Below are positions 15,357 through 21,639 of a stretch of 21,639 bases of DNA, one piece after another. The translations under genes were made by a program, and so were the position numbers. The DNA is from Proteobacteria bacterium UBA1148 (GTDB lineage: Bacteria > Pseudomonadota > Gammaproteobacteria > Steroidobacterales > Rariloculaceae), in the NCBI GenBank assembly GCA_002311835.1, contig DBZY01000029.1, forward strand, positions 337-21,975, read 5' to 3'. A model generated the notes under the pieces. That model searched no databases, was not told the origin of the DNA, and saw nothing but the letters and a program-made list of their open reading frames with translations. Within the stretch, counting starts at the first letter, position 1. The number at the start of each line of letters is the position of its first letter.

Positions 15357-15677
15357 GGTGTAGTAGAAACCGGCGAGGCAAAGCATAGTACGTTCATGCT
15401 GCCCAAGTCATTATAGGAAAGCCATATATACTGCCTGTATCGAAGTATTAGGAACAAAAGCATCCAAAAATAGATTTAAGAGGTAACTTTTTTCTTGAGT
15501 TGAGTCTGTTTTCATGACTTGTGGAGGAATGACGATATTTCCGTTTGCTTGAACGAGTGTTGTGAGTAGCATCCATTTTGCAGCTTAGATTGGTATTACT
15601 CATGAGCATTACCGAAGACTGATAGACTAGCCAATCTAGATGTACAAAAACAACGCTATTCAAGCCTTCGAAAGAAT

Positions 15678-15694
15678 CAAGATTATGAATCTTG
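15678..15694 (+). repeat. Perfect 7-bp inverted repeat upstream of the TPR gene
   Basis: CAAGATT-ATG-AATCTTG: two 7-base arms with three bases between. It could be a dimeric regulator site or an RNA hairpin in the leader of the gene starting at 15748. Confidence 0.55.
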
Positions 15695-15706
15695 TGAGCA
15701 AACTAA

Positions 15707-15724
15707 TACGGTATTCGTACCGTA
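15707..15724 (+). repeat. Perfect 7-bp hairpin with TTCG loop upstream of the TPR gene
   Basis: TACGGTA-TTCG-TACCGTA, 23 bases before the GTG start. UUCG is an unusually stable RNA tetraloop, so a real leader hairpin is plausible. It is not followed by a T run, so it does not look like a terminator. Confidence 0.6.
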
Positions 15725-15747
15725 ATCATTTTACCGAGAGATTGTAG

Positions 15748-17094
15748 GTGAAGAAGACTCGCATCGCACTTCCCGGTGGAATAACCCGCGGTATGGTGGT
15801 CTGGTTTTTTGTTGGATCACTATTCGGTGGGCTCCTTTTCATTAATGGATATCTGTTTGATCTGCCACTACCCCAGCTTTCGCAGATTACCGGGTTGCCC
15901 ACCGATAATCAGGCTGCATACGACGCTTATTTGAATGGTGTGGACCACGGGCTCGACGGCGACCACGACCGTTCTATTGAACAATACACTAGGGCTCTGG
16001 AGGAAGATCCAGAATTTTCTATTGCTTGGGCTGCGTTGTCTAGAGCGCACAGCGCGATGTATTTCAATGGTATCGATCCAACTGAGGATCGGTTGATCCT
16101 GGCTCGTGATGCTGTGAATCGGGCGTTTCAGATCGACATCGATTTACCGGAAGCACATATTGCTCTGGGGTATTACTACTATCAGGGGGCTCGCGACTAC
16201 GAACGGGCGCTTGAGGAGTTTGCGATCGCTGAACCTCATTTCCCCTACGATGCAGATTTCCTTCGCGCACGTGCATTCATGTATCGCAGTATGGGGAACT
16301 GGAATGCTGCCTTATATGAATTAGGACGTGCGTACGAAATCGAACCGGAGAATATAGAGTCTCTTAAGCAACAAGCACTTACTCATATTGTTCTTCGCAA
16401 TTACTCAGCCGCAGAAACTCTCTTGGATCAGGTACTTGAGACAGTGCCTGAGAACGAGTACGCACAGATTCATAAAGCAATGGTTCCGTTATACCGGGAC
16501 GGGGATGTGAATGCACTGCATACTGGGTCTGAGAGTGCGGTTGGCTCCGGGCGGCCTTGGATGGCTTGGCTTGCGGCATTTATTAATCGAGACTACCGTG
16601 GCGCGCGATTGGTGCTTGACGAAACGAGACGCGATACGCTGGCATGGCATGGTGGCTATATGCCAAAATCTTTGGCGTACGGCTTGACGCAACACTGGGC
16701 GGGGAATGCTGACGTGGCACAACTCCACTTTGAGTCCGCTCGTCAGATATTGGAGCAGGATCTGCAGACGGATCCGGACAATCCCAATCTGCAGATTGCA
16801 CTCGGTGAAACGTTAGCCTATCTGGGCGCTCGTGATTCGGCCATTCGCATAGCGAATCGGGTCGTTGATGTGCTTCCTGTATCGGAAGATGCGTTCATAG
16901 GCCCGCGTTATCTTCTAGGAGCGGCCCGGATTCTAGCAGCAGCCGGTGATCGTCGCTCTGCAATCAACTTGTTTGAGGCTTATTTATCCTCTCCGGGGCG
17001 GTTCTCCATAGAGGGGATTCTCTCTGATCCTCGGTTCGATTCTATTCGTGATGATTCATCCGTTCAGGCTTTGGTCGATCGATACGGGCGTTAA
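15748..17094 (+). CDS. Membrane-anchored TPR protein
   Basis: A 448-residue protein from a GTG at 15748 with GAGAG seven bases upstream. One transmembrane helix spans about residues 15-36; the basic start MKKTRIALPGGITR suggests that the N-terminus is inside and the TPR part outside the inner membrane. After PTDNQAAYDAYLNGVDHG (51-68), TPR-like helix pairs run to the end (SIEQYTRALEEDPEFSIAW, ARDAVNRAFQIDIDLPEAH, ALYELGRAYEIEPENIE, AIRIANRVVDVLPVSEDAF). It closes with LSDPRFDSIRDDSSVQALVD. These N- and C-terminal blocks resemble the TPR half of wHTH/CadC-like or adenylate-cyclase/TolB-like TPR proteins, with the effector domain absent. The likely role is protein binding or assembly; partners are unknown. 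No same-strand neighbour. Confidence 0.82.
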   Translation: MKKTRIALPGGITRGMVVWFFVGSLFGGLLFINGYLFDLPLPQLSQITGLPTDNQAAYDAYLNGVDHGLDGDHDRSIEQYTRALEEDPEFSIAWAALSRAHSAMYFNGIDPTEDRLILARDAVNRAFQIDIDLPEAHIALGYYYYQGARDYERALEEFAIAEPHFPYDADFLRARAFMYRSMGNWNAALYELGRAYEIEPENIESLKQQALTHIVLRNYSAAETLLDQVLETVPENEYAQIHKAMVPLYRDGDVNALHTGSESAVGSGRPWMAWLAAFINRDYRGARLVLDETRRDTLAWHGGYMPKSLAYGLTQHWAGNADVAQLHFESARQILEQDLQTDPDNPNLQIALGETLAYLGARDSAIRIANRVVDVLPVSEDAFIGPRYLLGAARILAAAGDRRSAINLFEAYLSSPGRFSIEGILSDPRFDSIRDDSSVQALVDRYGR

Positions 17095-17145
17095 ATACCG
17101 ACTATGGTTGTAAGTGATGAAGTGACGTTGGTTCAAGATAACGTA

Positions 17146-18657
17146 TTACTGTTCTACTAGTATGTCTTCAAAAAGTACGTTGCCGTCGACGCCGTGATTG
17201 CGTAGCGTTAGCGTAGGCACGTCGTTCAGACGTTCCGCAGTTACCGATAGAAATCCACCAATGACATTCACATAGAGATGCTCCGGTCGGACGTCACCGG
17301 GAGTCCAAGCGCCTGCATGAGAATCACTTGCCGCACCTGTCGCATATTCACGAAGCCCCGTCTCCTCATGAACTGAGACGTATTGCCAGTGGCGGTCGCC
17401 GCAGATCACAATCATGTTGTGTCCAACTAGAAAATCTCGTAGTTCACGTCCTTCGGTGCCAAATGATTCGGTGGCGTGACTATCCATCTTGCCAGGGTTA
17501 TCCGGACCAACGAACGGGGTCGGGCTGATCAAGATCCGAAATGTAGCGTCGGAGGCCTCTACGGTTTCTTTAAACCAGGCCTTTTGTTCTGTTCCCCAGA
17601 TTGTTTTTTCTGGCCCGTCAGAATCTGGATTTGCGCTGCGATAATCACGCCCCTCAACGAGCCAAATCTGCACGTCTTGCCCCCAGCGGAACGTTCGGTA
17701 TGTGCGCTCGCTCATGGGAACCTGCTCTTTAAATAGCTCCACTCCATTTTGAAATGTGAATTCCCCCATATAAGAGCTTTCTTGGGTCGGCCAGGTGTCG
17801 TCTTGCCACGTGTCGTGATCATCCTTCATAAAATACGTAGGGACTTGCCGGTGAAAGTCAAAGTTTGTGGGGAGACTGAACATCCGCGCCCAGCCCCAAC
17901 GAGCAAGGCCAACGTTTTTTGCCCAAGCATCGTAGTAAAGGATATCTCCGGTATGCACAAAAAAATCAACACCCAGATCTATCATGGATTGGTGAATCTG
18001 AAATCCCCCCTCGACCGCGTCTTGATCATCGTATTCTGTTCCCGTGGTTGAACCGAACACGACCCGCGCTGGTTGATCAGGAGCTGGCGCCGTTCGGAAG
18101 TGACCATCTAGGGATGAGCCGATGGTTTCGCTTCCAGTGTGCCGACCTTCAATGCGTAGTTCATATCCAGTCGCTGATGTAAGTGCTGTGAGCGAGAACT
18201 GTTTAACAAAATCATGCTCGGCATCCACTGCTTCCCAATCACTTGATAACCATTCATTGGTATTTTCTGCCCGATACAATACCCGTGTCTCACCGGGCGA
18301 GCCGATAACAGCTCCCTCAATGTACTCAATAGAGGAACCATCCGGATACCGGATGACTGGTACCCAATCATGAGGATGAAATCGGCCGGGTGGGGCTTCC
18401 TGTAATTCATCATAATCGGGGGCTTGATAGAGGAATTCTGGCATGGGAGCTTCGTTGCCGATTCGCTTGGGTCTTAAGGTTAATCGAGTCCAGACAATAG
18501 CATTGTGATGTGTAACTTCCCCAATTTTGATTCCCGTTGCCTGGTGGGGGCCACCTGGCTCCTCAATTGCTTGCTGCATACAGCCGAGAGCGGAGAGAAC
18601 TGCCGTGAGAAGAAATGTATAACTAGCGCTGCGTAGTAGCCTCACTTTTATAAACAT
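17146..18657 (-). CDS. PhoD-like metallophosphoesterase, probable lipoprotein
   Basis: The 503-residue exported protein has N-terminal hydrophobic residues 11-25 and Cys26 in SALGC, a loose lipobox. An Ig-like PhoD N-terminal domain (GIKIGEVTHHNAIVWTR, 42-58) precedes the phosphoesterase domain with HTGDILYYDAW (235-245), MKDDHDTWQDD (277-287), VEGRDYR (334-340) and CGDRHWQY (419-426), the metal-binding blocks of the PhoD family. Where relatives have a Ser-Cys-Gln metal-ligand motif at the start of the domain, this one has FGSTTG (201-206), with no Cys. PhoD enzymes release phosphate from mono- and diesters outside the cytoplasm. Its ATG overlaps the TAA of the upstream DUF6152 gene by one base (TAATG), so translation is coupled. 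Confidence 0.9.
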   Translation of the reverse strand: MFIKVRLLRSASYTFLLTAVLSALGCMQQAIEEPGGPHQATGIKIGEVTHHNAIVWTRLTLRPKRIGNEAPMPEFLYQAPDYDELQEAPPGRFHPHDWVPVIRYPDGSSIEYIEGAVIGSPGETRVLYRAENTNEWLSSDWEAVDAEHDFVKQFSLTALTSATGYELRIEGRHTGSETIGSSLDGHFRTAPAPDQPARVVFGSTTGTEYDDQDAVEGGFQIHQSMIDLGVDFFVHTGDILYYDAWAKNVGLARWGWARMFSLPTNFDFHRQVPTYFMKDDHDTWQDDTWPTQESSYMGEFTFQNGVELFKEQVPMSERTYRTFRWGQDVQIWLVEGRDYRSANPDSDGPEKTIWGTEQKAWFKETVEASDATFRILISPTPFVGPDNPGKMDSHATESFGTEGRELRDFLVGHNMIVICGDRHWQYVSVHEETGLREYATGAASDSHAGAWTPGDVRPEHLYVNVIGGFLSVTAERLNDVPTLTLRNHGVDGNVLFEDILVEQ

Positions 18658-19688
18658 TATATTGAGTCCGTTGGTGCGTGCCCCAGATCCGGATCACAAT
18701 CGAACCGATCAACGCTGATGTCTGTTCTGGTTAGCGTTCGTGTACCGCGATGTTCTTCCATGTAATAGTTTGGGTCATAAGCAGTCCAATCGATATTTAA
18801 GTAGCCGGTTCGTGGATCGACCCACAGCTTTTCTGTCGTTGTGAGTATTTCAGTATTTAATCTTCCGGCCCAAAGCGCACCAGCTGCGAATCGTGCTGTC
18901 TCCACATAAAGTGCACCGTTCTCAAATTGGCCGATGGAATGACCCAGATCCGTTAGAGGTTCGTCTACGGAGTGTTCAGTTCGGTCAAGATAGATAATCC
19001 GCTCAGCATCCATGAATTCGTGACGAATATGAATCTCGTCACCACGTCTTTCAATGCTTGTGGGGGTGCCTGGTGAACTCCAGGCTCGGATATTGCTGGC
19101 AGGGCTACACCTCAAAGTGGGGTTTTGTGTCACCCAATCGAACTCTGCATGTGCGGCTTTTCCTTCCACTGTCAATTCGAAGTGAGAGTCTTCGACGCTA
19201 CCTCCTTCTGGTAGAAATACCTCCGGATACCAGGTGCCAACAATACTTGCGTTTCCCTCCATCAATGGAGCGCCATAAAGAGACCGTCCATCACGCTGCC
19301 GGAGCGTCAAAACAGTGCCATCGTAGAAATGGCCGGTACCGAACTCGCAACCTAAAGGGTCAAACCTAGACATGAATCCTTCAATGGTAATCGTCGATCC
19401 AAGTTTGAATTGTTCTTCACTTACATTGCGTCTTTGCAGTTGAGTTCTTGCTTGCATCTCACACCATCGTTCTTCGGTCTCTCCTGCCTCGTTTAAGACG
19501 TCCATGTAGATGAATGAATGGGGATTGACGAACTCAAATTTTGTGATCACTCCTGTGACAGTGATGTGCGCTTCTCCGTCGTAGTGGGGTCCCCAGCCGT
19601 GATGAGCTAAAGCCAGTGGCGTGTAAAGGACAAGGAAAACTCCCATTCTAAGTTCAACTTGTGTGAGTCGGGACTGCAGATACGACAT
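18657..19688 (-). CDS. Exported DUF6152 family protein, paralogue C
   Basis: The 343-residue protein starts at ATG 19688 with AGGAAG eight bases upstream. A 28-residue Sec signal ends PLALA, leaving His29-His30 as the predicted mature N-terminus. The DUF6152 signature is FEFVNPH (51-57), followed by LQRRNVS. The C-terminal domain keeps CSP (194-196), ERIIYLD (229-235), LGHSIGQFENGALYVET (248-264) and a closing FDC (329-331), matching paralogues A and B although overall identity is low. It has two additional cysteines, Cys76 and Cys114, inside the DUF6152 domain. It is translationally coupled to the PhoD-like gene behind it, so the two are probably made together in the periplasm or envelope. 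Function unknown. Confidence 0.83.
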   Translation of the reverse strand: MSYLQSRLTQVELRMGVFLVLYTPLALAHHGWGPHYDGEAHITVTGVITKFEFVNPHSFIYMDVLNEAGETEERWCEMQARTQLQRRNVSEEQFKLGSTITIEGFMSRFDPLGCEFGTGHFYDGTVLTLRQRDGRSLYGAPLMEGNASIVGTWYPEVFLPEGGSVEDSHFELTVEGKAAHAEFDWVTQNPTLRCSPASNIRAWSSPGTPTSIERRGDEIHIRHEFMDAERIIYLDRTEHSVDEPLTDLGHSIGQFENGALYVETARFAAGALWAGRLNTEILTTTEKLWVDPRTGYLNIDWTAYDPNYYMEEHRGTRTLTRTDISVDRFDCDPDLGHAPTDSI

Positions 19689-19762
19689 TGACCGGCTTCC
19701 TTTGTTTTGTTTAATCCTCGATCAGGCAATCTTAGCAACCATGATATAGGCATAGAAGCCGT

Positions 19763-19777
19763 ACTCTACTGTAGAGT
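19763..19777. repeat. 15-base palindrome upstream of DUF6152 paralogue C
   Basis: ACTCTAC-T-GTAGAGT: perfect 7-bp arms about one central base, 75 bases upstream of the ATG at 19688. The size and position fit a dimeric repressor site; no known operator is recognised. Confidence 0.45.
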
Positions 19778-20001
19778 TTTCACATAACAGGGTATTAACA
19801 GATGCGAAAGAGCGTGCTTTTACCTCGCATGATCCAGGGGATGATCCAAGGTTAAGCACTCATGAGGGGGTTTTTAACTAATTGATTAAAATACAATTAT
19901 AGAGAAAATTACTGATGTGCTTGTAGCGATGAATTTACACTTATTCATCCGGAATCTGGGTCAGAAGTTGAGGGATTAGGATTACCTTGGCCTTTTATTT
20001 T

Positions 20002-20030
20002 TTGACGCCAGGACTCGGGGTATAGTTACA
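20002..20030 (+). promoter_or_regulatory. Candidate promoter of tRNA-Arg
   Basis: TTGACG at 20002-20007 is a good -35. At 17 bases spacing the -10 reads GTTACA (20025-20030), with TATAGT at 20021-20026 as an alternative at short spacing. The tRNA begins 17 bases beyond. The -10 is uncertain. Confidence 0.4.
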
Positions 20031-20047
20031 AGGTACAGTTTTACACC

Positions 20048-20124
20048 GCGCCCGTAGCTCAGCTGGATAGAGTACCTGGCTTCGAACCAGGTGGTCGGGA
20101 GTTCGAATCTCTCCGGGCGCGCCA
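20048..20124 (+). tRNA. tRNA-Arg (anticodon TCG)
   Basis: The 77-base cloverleaf is complete: acceptor GCGCCCG (20048-20054) pairs with CGGGCGC (20114-20120), discriminator G, and CCA is encoded at 20122-20124. The anticodon stem is CCTGG/CCAGG around loop CTTCGAA, with anticodon TCG at 20082-20084 (reads CGA and relatives). The T arm is GGGAG-TTCGAAT-CTCTC with one G-T wobble. The sequence resembles pseudomonad tRNA-Arg(TCG) as I remember it. A protein gene starts 24 bases after the CCA end. Confidence 0.97.
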
Positions 20125-20148
20125 TTAAATCAAGGATTGAATATCGGC

Positions 20149-21189
20149 ATGAAACCAAGAATAGCAATCACCGTAGTCATAAGCGCACTCGTCTTGCCGG
20201 CGCCGTTCTCTGTTGTCAGCGGTCAGATGAATCAGGCGCCAGTTGTCGTCGGAGTGGCGACAGAAATACCTGGGGTTGTCGAAAGTGGCTCAGAGATTCA
20301 ACGCATCTTAGAAGGGTATAACGGCTTGGATGATCCGATTGGTCTGATGGACGGAACGCTGGTGTTCTCGGAACCAGGTGCGCGTCGGCTTCACCGCATG
20401 GTTACCGAGACTAACCAGGTTTCAGTCCTTGTTGCCGAGTCCAACGAGTCGCACGGAGTAACCCAGGATTCCAGAGGGCGCTTAATCTCGGCTCAGGCCT
20501 GGGATGGATCCACGAGAATCGGGGTGATCCATCCACCAGGCAGCGAAGCTGTGCTTGCAGATGTTTTCAACGGTAGGCCGTTCAGTCGTCCTAACGATTT
20601 GATCGTCGCCAGGGACGGTGGCATCTACTTTACAGATCCTGGGCTCACGATGGGACAGACCGAGGTCTTAGTGCAAAGGTACGGTGGCAGACCCCTGGTA
20701 CCGCGTCTGCCGCCGGCCGTGTACTACATCCCGCCGGGGGGAGATCCGGTGAGGATTGAAGAGAACATGATTAGGCCGAACGGCATTCAACTCAGCCGAG
20801 ACGAACGTACACTATATGTTAGTGATTCCAACGGTGAGTATGTCATCGCGTGGGATATCCAATCGGATGGGTTGGTTCAAAATCGGCGCGACTTCGGTAT
20901 CCTGCTGGGCCGCAGCAACCGGGACAATGGCTTGGGTGGAATCAAGACTTACGGTGATGGGATGGCCGTCGACAGCGAAGATCGACTCTACGTGACCACC
21001 GGGGCCGGAGTTGAGGTCTTGAGTTCACAGGGAGTAAACATCGGCACCATACCAGTGGCGTGTCTACCAAGAGATTGTCAAAACGTCGCGTTCGGTGGTA
21101 CTTCAAAACAGACGCTGTACGTCGCCGGCGCGGGCTCTCTCTATAAAGTTGAATTGGTTGCTCGGGGACTTGCAGGACGCGCAAAGTAG
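20149..21189 (+). CDS. Exported SMP-30/gluconolactonase/LRE-like beta-propeller
   Basis: The 346-residue protein starts at ATG 20149 with a Sec signal of about 25 residues (cleavage near VVSG/QMNQ). A TTG at 20137 is in frame but directly abuts the AAGGA. Six-bladed propeller motifs of the SMP-30 family are present: LMDGTLVFSEPG (66-77), RPNDLIVARDGGIYFTDP (147-164), RPNGIQLSRDERTLYVSD (209-226) and YGDGMAVDSEDRLYVTT (268-284). Asn149, Asn211 and Asp270 are candidate metal and catalytic residues. The usual EGP glutamate at the first blade reads DDP here, a conservative but notable change. Cys305 and Cys310 may form a disulfide. Family members hydrolyse lactones in sugar and other pathways; the substrate is unknown. 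It may be co-transcribed with the tRNA 24 bases upstream. Confidence 0.85.
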   Translation: MKPRIAITVVISALVLPAPFSVVSGQMNQAPVVVGVATEIPGVVESGSEIQRILEGYNGLDDPIGLMDGTLVFSEPGARRLHRMVTETNQVSVLVAESNESHGVTQDSRGRLISAQAWDGSTRIGVIHPPGSEAVLADVFNGRPFSRPNDLIVARDGGIYFTDPGLTMGQTEVLVQRYGGRPLVPRLPPAVYYIPPGGDPVRIEENMIRPNGIQLSRDERTLYVSDSNGEYVIAWDIQSDGLVQNRRDFGILLGRSNRDNGLGGIKTYGDGMAVDSEDRLYVTTGAGVEVLSSQGVNIGTIPVACLPRDCQNVAFGGTSKQTLYVAGAGSLYKVELVARGLAGRAK

Positions 21190-21281
21190 AGAGAGCGGCC
21201 TAAGCTTTGTGTAATGTTCTATCGACGAGGTGTCGCAGGAAGAATCTGAGTCCGGCGCAGATGCGTCATTAACAGAAAAAC

Positions 21282-21639
21282 TTAGAACCGAAAGGTGTAA
21301 TTGAATTTAACTGCGAGATCAGCGAGCGTTGACTTAAATCGGTTGTTCAAATCTATATCTTGGAGGTTGTGGTTCAAGACAATAAAGCCTTCTTGGCCCG
21401 CTCTAGGAATCCAATGCAGCCGTGTGTTGATTCCCACTGTCTCGGTTACATTGTCATATTGAAGTAACGTACTCCAAGACATTGTCGAGGAGAAAATGAT
21501 GTCGTTTCTAAACTGGACTAGTTGAGTCATAAAATCACCGTAGGGCAATTCAACATCATTGGTAGTGTAATCGAGGGTAAATTGAAAATGATTAGAAGGA
21601 CGCCATCCAACGCCAACGGTTTTTCGCTGCCGCTGTCCG
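21282..21639 (-). CDS. C-terminal end of a DUF5916-like outer-membrane barrel protein (partial, 5' end off the window)
   Basis: The minus strand is open from the right edge to a stop at 21282, 118 residues, continuing beyond the window; no start is visible. Alternating amphipathic strands include VGWRPSNHFQFTLDYTTND, MSWSTLLQYDNVTETVGINT and RLHWIPRAGQEGFIVLNH, and it ends LADLAVKFNYTFRF with a terminal Phe typical of outer-membrane barrels. The WI-PG-Q/D-VxN pattern and the VKxxYTFRF end recall DUF5916 proteins (carbohydrate-binding family 9-like N-terminus plus barrel). That assignment rests on this tail only. It converges on the SMP-30-like gene. Confidence 0.6.
   Translation of the reverse strand, partial: GQRQRKTVGVGWRPSNHFQFTLDYTTNDVELPYGDFMTQLVQFRNDIIFSSTMSWSTLLQYDNVTETVGINTRLHWIPRAGQEGFIVLNHNLQDIDLNNRFKSTLADLAVKFNYTFRF

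Larger units (their letters stand above)
15357..15747 (+). other. Intergenic region between the DUF481 gene and the TPR protein gene
   Basis: About 390 bases, AT-rich compared with the genes around it, without a credible gene. The only longer open frame (15448-15663 on the minus strand) has low-complexity Ser/Asn/Lys composition and no recognisable domain. The region holds two inverted repeats at 15678-15694 and 15707-15724 close to the plus-strand gene, and presumably two divergent promoters. Confidence 0.5.
19689..20047 (+). other. Intergenic region between DUF6152 paralogue C and tRNA-Arg
   Basis: About 360 bases without a gene. It contains a 15-base palindrome at 19763-19777, a perfect -10 hexamer TATAAT on the minus strand (plus-strand 19896-19901) without a matching -35, and a candidate tRNA promoter near 20002-20030. 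Confidence 0.5.

Noticed and set aside
15448..15663. A 71-residue minus-strand open frame in the long intergenic region
   Set aside because: No ribosome site, no domain, low-complexity polar composition; most likely chance in AT-rich DNA.
20102..20124. tRNA-Arg 3' end as the attachment site of an integrated element
   Set aside because: No integrase, no phage or plasmid genes and no direct repeat of the tRNA end were found in the window.
19982..20167. A 61-residue minus-strand open frame across the tRNA (MARPERFELPTTWFEARYS...)
   Set aside because: This is the antisense of tRNA-Arg. The same short peptide is a familiar false gene call caused by tRNA conservation.
1..21639. CRISPR arrays, insertion sequences, toxin-antitoxin or secondary-metabolite clusters
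   Set aside because: I found no regularly spaced repeats, transposase motifs or matching gene sets on either strand.

Overview
The window looks like a chromosomal stretch from an uncultured gammaproteobacterium. The reasons are a tRNA-Arg(TCG) of the pseudomonad type with an encoded CCA, a YbdG/MscM-type channel and a RarA close in length and motifs to the E. coli proteins, outer-membrane proteins (DUF481, DUF5916-like), and many Sec-exported enzymes. This taxonomic reading is inference. I see no insertion sequence, phage gene, CRISPR array or rRNA.

Layout. 1-3109 (minus) is an uptake operon: a GlcG/HbpS-like protein, then tctC, tctB and tctA (tctA runs off the left edge). It is a tripartite tricarboxylate-type carrier of unknown substrate. 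3313-3819 (plus) is an exported DUF442-type phosphatase-like protein. 3950-6100 (minus) holds a membrane di-iron hydroxylase (sterol desaturase superfamily) and a YbdG-type mechanosensitive channel. 6242-9559 is a compact cluster of two exported DUF6152 proteins around a PAL-like NHL beta-propeller. 9937-11085 (plus) is a fumarylacetoacetate-hydrolase-fold protein with a signal peptide, closed by a strong terminator. 11155-11661 (minus) is a gamma-glutamylcyclotransferase-like protein. 11763-13125 (plus) carries the iron-sulfur and FAD subunits of a xanthine-dehydrogenase/CO-dehydrogenase-type molybdoenzyme, without the molybdopterin subunit. 13219-15344 (minus) holds rarA and a DUF481 outer-membrane protein. 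15748-17094 (plus) is a membrane-anchored TPR protein behind two hairpin-forming inverted repeats. 17146-19688 (minus) is a translationally coupled pair, a third DUF6152 protein and a PhoD-like phosphoesterase. 20048-20124 is tRNA-Arg, followed after 24 bases by an exported SMP-30/gluconolactonase-like propeller. 21282 to the right edge is the C-terminal end of an outer-membrane barrel protein.

The common thread is extracytoplasmic chemistry: most enzymes here carry signal peptides. The most striking signal is the DUF6152 family. Three divergent paralogues each place His-His directly after the predicted signal-peptidase site and keep a downstream Asn-Pro-His and two C-terminal-domain cysteines. 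Two of the three sit in an operon with another exported enzyme (PAL-like propeller; PhoD-like phosphoesterase). I propose, as inference only, that DUF6152 is an N-terminal-histidine copper (or other metal) protein working with exported partner enzymes.
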